DNA from: Azospirillum sp. TSH58
GTDB lineage: Bacteria; Pseudomonadota; Alphaproteobacteria; Azospirillales; Azospirillaceae
Assembly: GCF_003119115.1 (NCBI RefSeq)
Contig: NZ_CP022363.1
Coordinates: 124,001 to 188,000, forward strand
Length of the DNA stretch: 64,000 nucleotides
Reading direction: 5' to 3'
The notes beneath the pieces are model-generated. The model was not told where the DNA came from, made no database searches, and saw only the letters and a program-made list of their open reading frames with translations. Position 1 is the first letter of the stretch. Every line of letters starts with the position of its first letter. Position numbers and translations under genes: made by a program. Positions 8,711 to 17,362 of the stretch are shown piece after piece.

Positions 8711-9202
8711 TCAATGCGCCGGTTCGGTGTCCGGCGCGACCGGCTTGCGACGGGTGCGCGGCGCCGCCGGCTTCGCGGCCTCCGCCTTCACCGCCTTGGC
8801 GCGGGGCGGCTTTGCCGCCTTCGCGGCGGCCGGGGTTTCCGCGGGAGCGGCGGCCAGGGTGTCGTTTGCCGGGGCGGGCTCGGCCTTGGCCTTGCGGGCG
8901 CGCGGCTTCTTGGTCGCGACGGCCTCCTCGACCACATCGACCACGGCGTTCAGGCCGACGCCCAACAGTTCGGTCGCCGCCGTCTTGGTCCGGCGGACCG
9001 CCTTCTTCACTGCACCCGCGGCGGCGTCCTTGACCGCCGCGACCATGGCGACCGGCTCCGCCGTCGCGGCCGTCCGGTCCTCGGCTTCGATCTCGGCGCA
9101 GGCCTGCGCCCAATGCTCTTCCCCCCGTCCCTCCGGTCGCCCGTCGCGCTCCCAGATCTCATAGGCGCGGTGGCGGATGCGGTCCTCACGATCGCCTTGC
9201 AT
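8711..9202 (-). CDS. DUF2934 protein with histone-like Ala/Lys/Pro tail
   Basis: A 163-residue protein. Residues about 5-40 (RIRHRAYEIWERDGRPEG, then EEHWAQACAEIE) match the short DUF2934 domain, common in Rhizobiales and Rhodospirillales and of unknown function. Residues 55-90 form an amphipathic helix (VKDAAAGAVKKAVRRTKTAA). The last 70 residues are low-complexity Ala/Lys/Pro with repeated AKAAKPPRAKA-like units, resembling H1-type DNA-binding tails. The ATG at 9202 follows GGAGACGGAAGA. A candidate general-stress sigma promoter lies upstream at 9268-9293. A role in stress-related nucleoid binding is inference from the tail and the promoter. Confidence 0.75.
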   Translation of the reverse strand: MQGDREDRIRHRAYEIWERDGRPEGRGEEHWAQACAEIEAEDRTAATAEPVAMVAAVKDAAAGAVKKAVRRTKTAATELLGVGLNAVVDVVEEAVATKKPRARKAKAEPAPANDTLAAAPAETPAAAKAAKPPRAKAVKAEAAKPAAPRTRRKPVAPDTEPAH

Positions 9203-9267
9203 TCTTCCGTCTCCAAATGGGCTTGGTCCAAGTGGGCATGGCCGCAGAAACATCGACGCTTGAGGAA

Positions 9268-9293
9268 AACGGCGTCCTGCGCCCGTGGGTTCC
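9268..9293 (-). promoter_or_regulatory. Candidate EcfG-type general stress promoter
   Basis: Reading the minus strand, GGAAC (9293-9289) is followed after exactly 17 bases by CGTT (9271-9268). This matches the alphaproteobacterial EcfG consensus GGAAC-N16/17-CGTT at all nine defined positions. It points towards the DUF2934 gene and would give a leader of roughly 55-60 bases. Confidence 0.65.
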
Positions 9294-9582
9294 CGTTTTA
9301 GTGCCCGGTTTATGTGACGATAAACGTACACAAAGAAAGCGTGCCTTAGTTCATAGGAAATTCATAGGCCCATAGCTTGTCCAACCTCGACAGACAGCGG
9401 ACGGTGATAGACCATGGGGTGGTACCGCCGCGGTGGCGCCAGGGTTGGTCCGGCTTGCTGTCCGCATAGAACCCTTCGCCGGGTTGAAGCGGGCCGCCCG
9501 GCCCAATTAACTTTGGGTGAAACGTCTTGGCAGGGGGCCGTTTGCGGCCCAGAGCCGTCACGGAAGGCAAAGAGTTCAGCGC
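9294..9582. other. Gene-free leader with two related GC hairpins
   Basis: No supported gene. Two short perfect hairpins share the same arms: GGGCCG-CC-CGGCCC at 9491-9504 and GGGCCG-TTTG-CGGCCC at 9535-9550. Because the arms are identical, the left arm of one can pair with the right arm of the other, giving alternative structures 33 bases before the next start codon. A palindrome CTTGGTCCAAG lies at 9222-9232 on the other side of the stress promoter. Confidence 0.4.
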
Positions 9583-9930
9583 ATGTCCCTTGATCCCTTG
9601 CTTCAAGCCAACCGTATCCTGACCGAAGCCATCAGCAACTACCTCCAATCCTCGAACGAGCTTGCCGCGGCGGCGGAGCGGGCGACGGCGGCCAGCGCCG
9701 GGCGCGACGCGACCACCCGGCGGCTGGCCTTCCAGGAACTGTCGGAACGCGGGAACCAGGCGCGCTTCGCCAAGAAGCATCTGACCGACACGGTGCGCCG
9801 CCTGCGGGCCACCCTGCCGCCGGCCCAGATCGAGGCGGTGGCGGCGAAGCTCGACGGACGCGAGAGCGCCGAGAGCGCGCTGACGCTGGTGCGCACGATC
9901 CTGACCGAGAAGGTCTGGTCGGCGGCCTGA
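9583..9930 (+). CDS. Hypothetical 115-aa helical protein
   Basis: Not recognised. The protein is almost wholly alpha-helical, with heptad-like spacing of Leu and Ala (DPLLQANRILTEAISNYLQ, then AKKHLTDTVRRLRATLPPAQ), so a coiled-coil or helical bundle is expected. There is no membrane segment or cysteine. The ATG at 9583 is chosen because the 22 codons upstream are Arg-rich and overlap the leader hairpins; GGAAGG and AGAG lie before it. It is probably a single-gene unit. The antisense frame covering the same bases is a GC shadow. Confidence 0.55.
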   Translation: MSLDPLLQANRILTEAISNYLQSSNELAAAAERATAASAGRDATTRRLAFQELSERGNQARFAKKHLTDTVRRLRATLPPAQIEAVAAKLDGRESAESALTLVRTILTEKVWSAA

Positions 9931-10175
9931 CCGCCCCCCTTCCGCCCGGCGACGCACCGGCCCGGGCGATTGCGCTTCACGACCGGTTGGACGGCACTCC
10001 GAAGGCGGGGGGACCGTTCAACCGGCGTTTGCCATTGGCCGCTATGCCCGCGTATTACGGACGACTCATTTGACATCGTAGGGTGCAGGGGCCAGTGTCT
10101 GACTGCTGAAGATTATCACAAGCGCAGGGTCTGCGGCGCCATCCCGCGGAATAACCCGCAGATTGGATCTTAAGG

Positions 10176-11327
10176 GTGCAAGACGGCTCAAAGGCGATGA
10201 TCGCCCGCTTGGTCGGTTTCGACACGGTTTCGCGCCGCTCCAACATGGCACTGATCGACTGGGTTCGGGACTATCTCGCCGGATACGGCGTGGAGAGCCG
10301 GCTGGTCCCCAGCCCGGATGGCGCCAAGGCCAACCTGTTCGCCACCATCGGCCCGATGACCGAAGGCGGTGTGGTGCTGTCGGCCCACACCGACGTGGTG
10401 CCGGTCGATGGGCAGCCCTGGGACACCGATCCCTTCACGCTGGTCGAGCGCGACGGGCGCCTCTACGGGCGCGGCACCGCCGATATGAAGAGCTTTCCCG
10501 CCGTGGCGCTGGCCCTGCTGCCGGAAATTCTGGAGGCCGGGCTGAAACGGCCGCTGCATCTGGCGCTGTCCTACGACGAGGAGGTCGGCTGCATCGGCGC
10601 CCCGGCCATGATCGCCCGAATCGCCGGTGAATTGCCGCGCCCCAGCGCCGTCATCGTCGGCGAGCCGACCTCGATGGGGGTCGTGCTCGCCCACAAGGGC
10701 TGCTACGTGCTGCGCACCACGATCACCGGACACGAGGTCCACTCGTCCCAGATCGACCGCGGGGTCAGCGCCGTGATGACCGCGGCGCGGCTCGTCAATC
10801 TGGTGGGCGACATGGCGGCGGAGAACGCCGCCGCGGCGGACCCCGCATGCGGCTTCGACCCGCCCTTCACGACGCTGCAGGTCGGGACCATCGAAGGCGG
10901 CACGGCGGCCAACATCACCGCCCGCCACTGTTCCTTCGTCTGGGACATCCGCCCGCTGCCCGGCGACGACTGGACGCGCTACCGCGACCGGTTCGAGGCG
11001 GAATGCGCGCGGCTGCGCGCGGTCATGCGGCGGATCAGCCCGGATTGCGACATCCGCACCGAGCAGCTCGCCGGCGTGCCGGGCCTCGCGCCGGAGCCGG
11101 ACGGGCCGGCCGCCCAGCTCTGCCACGCCCTGACCGGGCGCAACGACACCGGCATGGTCTCCTTCGCGGCGGAGGCCGGGCAATTCCAGGAGGCCGGGCT
11201 CTCCACCGTCCTCTGCGGACCGGGTTCCATCGATCAGGCGCATCAGCCCAACGAGTACATCGACGTCGCCCAGGTCACCGCCTGCGAGGGGTTCCTCCGG
11301 GATCTCGTCCGCCGGTTGGCGGCATGA
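10176..11327 (+). CDS. M20-family deacetylase, acetylornithine deacetylase-like (ArgE)
   Basis: A 383-residue zinc-dependent amidohydrolase of the ArgE/DapE/M20 group, cytoplasmic, expected to release acetate from N-acetylornithine or a related N-acyl amino acid. The zinc and catalytic residues are His71-Thr-Asp73 (LSAHTDVVPV), Asp103 (RGTADMKSFPA), the Glu-Glu pair at 135-136 (YDEEVGC), Glu163 (GEPT) and a C-terminal His (IDQAHQPNEY). The central dimerisation domain begins near KGCYVLRTTITGHEVHSS. The start used is a GTG at 10176; an ATG seven codons in is an alternative. It stands alone, with no arginine genes next to it, so substrate assignment is by family only. Confidence 0.85.
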   Translation: MQDGSKAMIARLVGFDTVSRRSNMALIDWVRDYLAGYGVESRLVPSPDGAKANLFATIGPMTEGGVVLSAHTDVVPVDGQPWDTDPFTLVERDGRLYGRGTADMKSFPAVALALLPEILEAGLKRPLHLALSYDEEVGCIGAPAMIARIAGELPRPSAVIVGEPTSMGVVLAHKGCYVLRTTITGHEVHSSQIDRGVSAVMTAARLVNLVGDMAAENAAAADPACGFDPPFTTLQVGTIEGGTAANITARHCSFVWDIRPLPGDDWTRYRDRFEAECARLRAVMRRISPDCDIRTEQLAGVPGLAPEPDGPAAQLCHALTGRNDTGMVSFAAEAGQFQEAGLSTVLCGPGSIDQAHQPNEYIDVAQVTACEGFLRDLVRRLAA

Positions 11328-11568
11328 CCCGCAACAGGGTGCGACGGAGCGTCACGCCGGACCACAATACAGGCGGCCTTTTTATTCAGGCCGCAATCAA
11401 TGGAAGGAACCAATTGTTGGATCGACGGCACCTTGTTGCTGAATTGCCTAGAGCACTCCCAATTTGGCCTATGCCGTTGACGGGGGAGACTTTGACGGCG
11501 TTCCTGTCGCACTGTGCCCCGGGGGCGCCGATGCCGCGGCGCTTCCATGAAAACGGGAGCGCCGGTGC

Positions 11569-12210
11569 ATGGTGGATCTGAGCGACCTCGAGCGCGACGC
11601 GCTGACCGAGCTGGTGAACATGGGCGTCGGCCGTGCCGCGACCAACCTCAGCCGCATGGTCGCCGATCAGGTCCTGCTGTCCGTTCCCTCCATCGAGATC
11701 GTCAGCCGCAACGACGCCGCCGGCCTTCTCGCCGCGCGCGAGAAAATGAGCCTCGTCGCGGTGGAGCAGCGTTTCGACGGGTCCTTTTCCGGCCGCGCCC
11801 TGTTGATCTTCCCGGAGACCAACAGTCTGGAGCTGGCCCGCGCCGTCCTGGGCAGCGAGCTGAGCCTGGAGGAGATCGTCGATCTGGAACAGGACGCGCT
11901 CGCGGAGATCGGCAACATCATCCTCAACGGCTGCCTGGTCGTGATGGCCAACACGCTGAAGGACAATCTGGACATCTCGCTGCCCAGCGTGTTGCGCGGC
12001 GACAGCGACCGCATTTTCCAAAGCAACGGGCCGAACCCCGACGAGCTGGTCATGTTCCTCTACATCGACTTCCTGATCCGCAGCCGGAGCATTCGCGGCT
12101 ACATCGCATTGCTCATGGGACTGTCGTCTTTGGAGTCGCTGAAGGGACTGATCCATGGATTCATCGACCGCATCGCCTCCGGAACGCCCGATGGAACCGA
12201 CCGAGTTTAA
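11569..12210 (+). CDS. cheC: CheC-family CheY-P phosphatase
   Basis: A 213-residue CheC-like protein that should dephosphorylate a CheY-type regulator. Both phosphatase signatures D/S-x3-E-x2-N-x22-P are complete: DALTELVN followed 22 residues later by Pro in the first half, and DALAEIGN likewise in the second (LDISLP). The start ATG at 11569 follows GGGAGCG. The last 56 bases overlap the kinase gene downstream, implying tight coupling. Its N-terminus ([15 protein letters not shown]) is closely similar to the CheC encoded at the far end of the locus, so the two are paralogues. Confidence 0.85.
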   Translation: MVDLSDLERDALTELVNMGVGRAATNLSRMVADQVLLSVPSIEIVSRNDAAGLLAAREKMSLVAVEQRFDGSFSGRALLIFPETNSLELARAVLGSELSLEEIVDLEQDALAEIGNIILNGCLVVMANTLKDNLDISLPSVLRGDSDRIFQSNGPNPDELVMFLYIDFLIRSRSIRGYIALLMGLSSLESLKGLIHGFIDRIASGTPDGTDRV

Positions 12211-14044
12211 GCGCATGCCCTGGCTGGACGGCCTTCTGGACGCAATGGATGCCGGCATCGTCGTGCTGGACCGCCATGGCCGCGTGCAGTTCTGGAACCG
12301 CTGGATGGAAAGGGCGTCGGGCACCCCCGAGCCCGGCATCCACGGGCGGGAACTGGTGGAGGCCCTGCCGGCCCTGCGCGACACGCGGCTGCACAACGCG
12401 GTGCGCGACGTGCTGGAGACCGGGGCGCCCAGCGTCCTGTCCCACACGCTGAATCCGGTGCTGTTTCCGCTGCGCTGTCCCGACGGGCGGCGGATGGTCC
12501 ACAACGTGCTGATCCGTCCCTTCACCGTCAGCAACGCCTCCTACTGCCTGATCCAGGTCACCGACGTCACCGCCGTGGTCAACCGGGAGCGGGTTCTCCG
12601 CGAACAGCGCGACGCGCGCTACCGCGCCATCGTGGACACCGCCCCCGACGCCATCGTCACCACCGACACGCGCGGTGTGGTGCAATGGGCCAACGGGGCC
12701 GCCGCCCTGCAGTTCGGCTTTCCGCCCAACGAGCTGATCGGCCAGCATGTCAGCCTCTTCCTCGCCGACGGTTCCCCCGACTGGTCCGGCCTGCTGGAGC
12801 GCGACCCGGCCGGCCGGCCCGCGCCGGTGGAGCTGATCGGCCGCAAGCGCGACGGCACCCGCATCGACCTGGAGGTCTCGCTGGCCCGCTGGGAGTCGGA
12901 GGGGCGGAGCTTCATCACCGGCGTCCTGCGCGACATCACCGAGCGCCGCCGCACCCGCGAGGAGCTGAAGGCCAACGCCCTCGCCATGCGCCAGCTCGCC
13001 GAGCAGACCAAGGCCACGCTCGATGCGCTGCCGGCGCACATCGCCGTTCTCGACCATGGCGGGCACATCATCTCCGTCAACAAGGCCTGGGCGGAAAGCG
13101 GGCCGCGGGCCGGCTTTCTCGGCGACGGCTCGGCCATCGGCGACGACTATCTGGAAGCCTGCGCCGCCACCCGCAGCGGGGCGGAGCATGCCGACGCGCT
13201 GATCGAAGGGCTGCGCGGCCTGCTGCGCGGCGGATCGCCGGTGTCCATCGAGTATCCGGGCCTGTCCGACGCGGGGGCGCGCTGGTACCGCTGCCTCGCC
13301 GCGCCGATGGCCGCCGGTCCTTTCGGCGGGGCCGTGCTGATGCACATCGACGTCACCGAGATCAAGTCGATGGAAGCGGCGCTGCGCAAGCTGGTGGGGC
13401 AGAAATCCACGCTGCTGCGCGAAGTGAACCACCGGGTGAAGAACAGCCTCCAGCTCGTTTCCAGCCTGCTGACGCTGCAGACCATGAGCCTGCCGGGGGC
13501 CGCCGAGCGGGTTCATTTCCAGGACGCCCGCAGCCGCATCGACGCCATCGCGCGGGTGCACAGCCGGCTGTACCAGACCGATCAGTTCCAGACCATCGAG
13601 TTCGGCAGCTACCTGAACGAGCTGTGCGCCGACCTGTCCCGCGCGTCGGGCGGCGACACGCTGGGCTCCATCGAGGTGCGGGCCGAGCGGGTCGACCTGC
13701 CCATCGATCAGGCGGCGCCGCTGGGGCTGATCGCCAACGAGCTGATCACCAACGCCATCAAGCATCGCGGGCCCTCGCCCGCCAACGTGCTGGTCTCGCT
13801 CGACCGGGCCGGCGACCTGCTGGCGCTGACCGTGACCGACCAGGGGCCCGGCCTTCCCGCCGGGTTCGACATGCGCCGGTCGCGCAGCCTGGGCATGCGG
13901 CTGATCACCAGCCTGACCGGTCAGGTCGGGGCGACGGTCACCCTGATGCCGGTGGAACGGGGCACCTCCTTCCGCATCGCGCTGACCATGCCGGAAACAC
14001 GCGGCCCCATCCTGGAAGACAGCGCGGCGGAGTGGAACGGATGA
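12155..14044 (+). CDS. PAS-domain sensor histidine kinase (HisKA_2/HWE type)
   Basis: A soluble 629-residue sensor kinase with no membrane segment. Three PAS-like domains are arranged in series: roughly residues 20-130 (GLLDAMDAGIVVLDRHGRVQ), 150-265 (YRAIVDTAPDAIVTTDTRG, ending FITGVLRDITERRR) and 285-405 (ALPAHIAVLDHGGHIISVNK). The phospho-acceptor is His426 in REVNHRVKNSLQL, the H-box typical of HisKA_2 kinases. The ATP-binding domain follows, with ANELITNAIKHR (N box), DQGPGLPAGF and SLGMRLI. The start at 12155 has AAGGGA seven bases upstream; ATG 12191 is a weaker alternative. The stop overlaps the next response regulator start (ATGA), which is the likely partner. Confidence 0.88.
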   Translation: MDSSTASPPERPMEPTEFKRMPWLDGLLDAMDAGIVVLDRHGRVQFWNRWMERASGTPEPGIHGRELVEALPALRDTRLHNAVRDVLETGAPSVLSHTLNPVLFPLRCPDGRRMVHNVLIRPFTVSNASYCLIQVTDVTAVVNRERVLREQRDARYRAIVDTAPDAIVTTDTRGVVQWANGAAALQFGFPPNELIGQHVSLFLADGSPDWSGLLERDPAGRPAPVELIGRKRDGTRIDLEVSLARWESEGRSFITGVLRDITERRRTREELKANALAMRQLAEQTKATLDALPAHIAVLDHGGHIISVNKAWAESGPRAGFLGDGSAIGDDYLEACAATRSGAEHADALIEGLRGLLRGGSPVSIEYPGLSDAGARWYRCLAAPMAAGPFGGAVLMHIDVTEIKSMEAALRKLVGQKSTLLREVNHRVKNSLQLVSSLLTLQTMSLPGAAERVHFQDARSRIDAIARVHSRLYQTDQFQTIEFGSYLNELCADLSRASGGDTLGSIEVRAERVDLPIDQAAPLGLIANELITNAIKHRGPSPANVLVSLDRAGDLLALTVTDQGPGLPAGFDMRRSRSLGMRLITSLTGQVGATVTLMPVERGTSFRIALTMPETRGPILEDSAAEWNG

Positions 14045-14439
14045 AGATCCTACTCGTCGAGGACGAGGTCCTCATCGCCATGGAGCAGAGCTTCTACCTG
14101 GAAACCGCCGGGCACGAGGTTCATGGACCGGCCTCCACCAGCGAAAAGGCGCTGGTCCTGGCGCAGGAGGTCAAGCCGGATCTGGCGCTGGTGGACATCC
14201 ACCTGGCCCAGGGTTCCAGCGGCATCGACGCGGCCCGCCGGATGACCGCGCTGGGCATCCCCTGCCTGTTCGTGACCTCCTACCGCGAGGAGGTGGAGCC
14301 GACGCGCGAGTACGGCGTGGGCTGCCTGCCCAAGCCCTTCTCGCAGACCTCGCTGGTCTCCGCGGTCGAGGCGGTCGCCGCCATCCTGGCCGGGCGGACG
14401 CCCGCCAAGGTGCCCGACACGATGGAGCTGTTTTCCTGA
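14041..14439 (+). CDS. Single-domain response regulator paired with the PAS kinase
   Basis: A 132-residue receiver domain without an output domain. The acidic pocket is Glu7-Asp8 (LLVEDEV), the phospho-acceptor is Asp52 (LALVDIHLA), with Thr in FVTSYRE and the conserved Lys in CLPKPFS. It overlaps the kinase stop by four bases, so it is almost certainly its cognate receiver. As it lacks DNA-binding or enzymatic output it must act by protein contact, and the CheC in the same unit is a plausible phosphatase for it. Confidence 0.85.
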   Translation: MKILLVEDEVLIAMEQSFYLETAGHEVHGPASTSEKALVLAQEVKPDLALVDIHLAQGSSGIDAARRMTALGIPCLFVTSYREEVEPTREYGVGCLPKPFSQTSLVSAVEAVAAILAGRTPAKVPDTMELFS

Positions 14440-14490
14440 CCCCCTGACGCCAAGGCTGGCTGTCCGCGACAAGTGTCCGCCGCAAGCGCG

Positions 14491-14730
14491 CTACGGCCTG
14501 ACCAGCACCGGCATCACCCAGCCCTTGAGAAAGGCGTCCTCCGGCGGCACCGCGACCGGCCGGCCCGCCGCCAGCAGCACCTGAAGCAGCGCGGTGTGCA
14601 GGGCGGTGCAGCCGCCGAGATCCAGCCGGGGCTCCTCCACGGCGCACAGCCATTCGGCCAGCGGGATCGCCTCGTCCACCGTGCAGGCGCCCTCGAAACG
14701 GGCGGTGCGGTCCTCGAAACGGATGGGCAT
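14491..14730 (-). CDS. Small STAS-like protein coupled to cheA
   Basis: A 79-residue protein beginning at the ATG of a TGATG overlap with the cheA stop; GGGAG lies nine bases upstream. The pattern ARFEGACTVDEAIPLAEWL then PRLDLGGCTALHTALLQVLL fits a compact STAS fold (anti-sigma-factor antagonist type). In that fold the loop after the Asp-Leu strand holds the phosphorylated Ser/Thr; here Thr or His in CTALHTALLQ occupies that place. STAS proteins at the end of chemosensory operons can be extra outputs of CheA signalling. That role is inference, and the small size makes the fold call tentative. Confidence 0.6.
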   Translation of the reverse strand: MPIRFEDRTARFEGACTVDEAIPLAEWLCAVEEPRLDLGGCTALHTALLQVLLAAGRPVAVPPEDAFLKGWVMPVLVRP

Positions 14731-16925
14731 CACACCAGCTCCCGCAGGTTGAGGGCGAGCAGGAGCCGCCCGTCGCCGAGCACCGCCGTGCCCGCGTAGC
14801 CGCGCAACCGGGCGAGCAGCCCGGTCATCGGCTTCAGAACCACCTCGGCGCGCTCCCGGAAGGCGTCCACCACCAGCCCCACCGGCTGCCCGCCGAGGTC
14901 CACGAGAAGCACCGCCTCCCCGCTGCGCTCCCGCTCGTCCTCCGGCAGGTTGAGCAGGCGGCGCAGCCGCAGGAGCGGCACCACCGCATCCTGAACGACG
15001 ACGCTTTCCGCGTGCTTCATCCGGCGAATCGCGCCGTGGGGAACGCGCTGCATGCCGGTGACCAGCGTGACCGGAAAGCCGTAGAGCGCACCCGCCGTCT
15101 CCACCGTCACCAGCCGCGTGACCATCATGGTCAGCGGCAGGACGAGGCGGAAGCGCGTCCCGGCGCCGGGGGTCGAGGCGACCTCCACCCGCCCCCCGGC
15201 CTGTTCCACCGCGCCGCGCACGGCGTCCATCCCCACCCCGCGGCCCGACAGGTCCGACACGGTGTCCGAGGTGCTGACCCCCGGCAGGAAGATCAGGCGC
15301 AGCGCCTCGGTGTCGGACAGGGCGGCCGCCTGCTCCGCGGTCAGGGCGCCTTGAGCCACCGCCTTGCGGCGCACGGCCGCCGCGTCGATGCCCGCCCCGT
15401 CGTCGGAGACCTCCACCACCACGCCGCCGCTGTCCTGGAAGGCCTGGACGCGGATCGCCGCCACATCGGGCTTTCCGGCGGCGCGGCGGCGCTCCGGCGG
15501 CTCGACGCCGTGGTCCAGCCCATTGCGGACGAGGTGCAGCAGCGGTTCGCCCAGGATATCGAGAATGTCCTTGTCCGCCTCCGTCTCGCCACCGGAGAGG
15601 TGCAGCTCGACGGGCTTGCCGAGCCGCCTCGCGGTGTCGCGGACCATCCGGGGCAGCGGGTCGAAGACACGCGACAGGGGCAGAAGCCGCAGGCGCAGCA
15701 CCGCGTCCTGCAGTTCGCCGACGATGGCGTCGATGCGGCCGTGGGCCTCCTTGATCCCCTGGGCCAGCGCGTCGGCGCTCCGCCCCTCCTGCGCTTCGCG
15801 GGCGAGGTAGGGCAGGCTTCCCTTGGCGACGACCAGTTCCCCGACCAGCGCCATCAGCCGGTCCATGCGCTCCGCGTCGACCCGCAGCGTCCGCCGGGCC
15901 GGGAGTGCCGGAGCGGCGGGCGCCGCCGGCGTTGCCGCGGCCGGCCCGTCGGCCAGGGATTCGATGCAGCGGATGAGCGCGTCCGCCGGGCCGTCGGCGG
16001 CGCGGTCCAGAGTCGACGCGTCCGCGTTCCGGCCCTCGGCGGCGAGGATGTTGCGCACCACCCGCAGCACCGCGGCCCGGCGGGCCGCCGTCTCCCCGTC
16101 GCTGCCGGGCAGGCCGAGGATGCGCGCCTGCTCCCGCAGCATGGCCGTGGCGAGGCTGGCCGGCGCGGCCAAGGGCACCGGCGCGGCCGGGGCGGGTATC
16201 GCGACCGTGGCGAGGGACACCTGATCGGGAACGCCACGGAACAGGCGTGTCAACTCATCCTTCGAAGCGCCGCTCAGCGCGCGGAAGCGCAGGGCGCAGC
16301 GGTAGGGGTCGAAATCCGTCAGCGGCGGCCACGCCCCGGCGGCCTCGATGCGCAGCAGCAGCAGGTCCGGGACGCGGCGGCACAGGTCCAGCGGATCGTC
16401 CCCGGCGAAGAAGCAGTCCTCCGCGGGATCGTAGGCGATGGCGGTGACCGTGCGCCCGGCGGCCGTCGCCCGGTCGGCCTCCGGCAGGTCGTCCACCCAG
16501 GCGAAGCCGGCGGGCGTGCCGCTGTCCGCGGCCTCGGCCGGCCGGCCTAGGGCGGCACGAAGCCCCGCCTCCTGCGCCTGCGCGCGGGTGTCGGCGTCGT
16601 CGGGCAGGGATTGGTGGTGCTCCAGCCCGTCGACCCAGGCCGCACCGACGTCCAGCAGGTCCAGCAACCGGTCGGCCAGATCGCCGCTCATGACGGCGCG
16701 CCCGTCGCGCACGGCCATCAGCGCGTCCTCGCCGGCATGGACCATGCGGGTGAAGGGCGCCATGTCGAACAGCGCGGTGGCGCCCTTCAGGGTGTGCAGC
16801 GCGCGGAACAGGTCGTTGATCGCCGCCGTCTCGGTCGGGTCGCGCTCCAGCCGCAGCAGGGCGGCGCCCGCCGCCTCCAGCAACTCCCGCGATTCCAGGA
16901 CGAACTGCTCGAACAGCGCGCTCAT
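14730..16925 (-). CDS. cheA: Chemosensory histidine kinase CheA
   Basis: A 731-residue CheA. The P1 domain has the phospho-acceptor His44 in FRALHTLKGATALF. A long, poorly conserved middle part (about 130-350) replaces a recognisable P2 domain. The dimerisation helices start near DAERMDRLMALVGELVVAKG. The ATPase domain has HLVRNGLDHGVE (N box), SDDGAGID (G1) and SGRGVGMDAVRGAVEQ (G2). The P5 CheW-like regulatory domain runs to the C-terminus (YGFPVTLVTGMQRV, PVGLVVDAFRE). It overlaps cheY upstream by ATGA and the STAS gene downstream by TGATG. It should autophosphorylate in complex with the CheW fusion and the soluble receptor of this locus. Confidence 0.94.
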   Translation of the reverse strand: MSALFEQFVLESRELLEAAGAALLRLERDPTETAAINDLFRALHTLKGATALFDMAPFTRMVHAGEDALMAVRDGRAVMSGDLADRLLDLLDVGAAWVDGLEHHQSLPDDADTRAQAQEAGLRAALGRPAEAADSGTPAGFAWVDDLPEADRATAAGRTVTAIAYDPAEDCFFAGDDPLDLCRRVPDLLLLRIEAAGAWPPLTDFDPYRCALRFRALSGASKDELTRLFRGVPDQVSLATVAIPAPAAPVPLAAPASLATAMLREQARILGLPGSDGETAARRAAVLRVVRNILAAEGRNADASTLDRAADGPADALIRCIESLADGPAAATPAAPAAPALPARRTLRVDAERMDRLMALVGELVVAKGSLPYLAREAQEGRSADALAQGIKEAHGRIDAIVGELQDAVLRLRLLPLSRVFDPLPRMVRDTARRLGKPVELHLSGGETEADKDILDILGEPLLHLVRNGLDHGVEPPERRRAAGKPDVAAIRVQAFQDSGGVVVEVSDDGAGIDAAAVRRKAVAQGALTAEQAAALSDTEALRLIFLPGVSTSDTVSDLSGRGVGMDAVRGAVEQAGGRVEVASTPGAGTRFRLVLPLTMMVTRLVTVETAGALYGFPVTLVTGMQRVPHGAIRRMKHAESVVVQDAVVPLLRLRRLLNLPEDERERSGEAVLLVDLGGQPVGLVVDAFRERAEVVLKPMTGLLARLRGYAGTAVLGDGRLLLALNLRELV

Positions 16926-17350
16926 GACCGTTCCCCACCGCCGGTTTGACGCCCGCCATCCGGACGCCGCCCGGTCAGCAGACGGGCGGCGGCGGTGAGG
17001 TCGGCGGGGCGCACCGGCTTGACGAAATACCAGTTGGCCCCGGCGAGCAGCGCCTTGTCGCGGTCGCTGTCCTTGGATTCGGTGCTGATCATGATCGCGG
17101 GCACGTCGCGCAGGGTTTGCTCCTGCCGCAGGCGGCGCAGCATGGTGTAGCCGTCCATCTTCTGCATGTTGATATCGACGATCAGCAGATCCGGCGTGGA
17201 GGCCAGCGCGTGCTCCAGCCCGTCGAGCCCGTTCACCGCCTCGTCGACCCGAAAGCCGTCGGCCTCCAGAACCTGTCGGGTGTAGGCCCGGACGGTCACG
17301 GCATCGTCCACCACGAGAACGCGAGGTTGCGGGTCTGGTCGATCGGTCAC
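16922..17350 (-). CDS. cheY: CheY-like response regulator
   Basis: A 142-residue receiver domain. The acidic pair is Asp15-Asp16 (LVVDDAVTVR), the phospho-site Asp59 (LLIVDINMQKMDG), with Ser in MISTESK and Lys in YFVKPVRP. The start is GTG at 17350 with a perfect AAGGAGG eight bases before it. It overlaps cheA by four bases, so the pair is coupled and CheA is the probable phosphodonor. The Gly/Arg-rich last 15 residues are unstructured. Whether it contacts the flagellar motor or another target cannot be told from sequence. Confidence 0.9.
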   Translation of the reverse strand: MTDRPDPQPRVLVVDDAVTVRAYTRQVLEADGFRVDEAVNGLDGLEHALASTPDLLIVDINMQKMDGYTMLRRLRQEQTLRDVPAIMISTESKDSDRDKALLAGANWYFVKPVRPADLTAAARLLTGRRPDGGRQTGGGERS

Positions 17351-17362
17351 CGGGCGGCCTCC

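Noticed and set aside
9346-10246. Small minus-strand frames around the 115-aa gene and before the M20 gene
   Set aside because: No ribosome site, compositionally biased, and overlapping a better plus-strand candidate or its leader.
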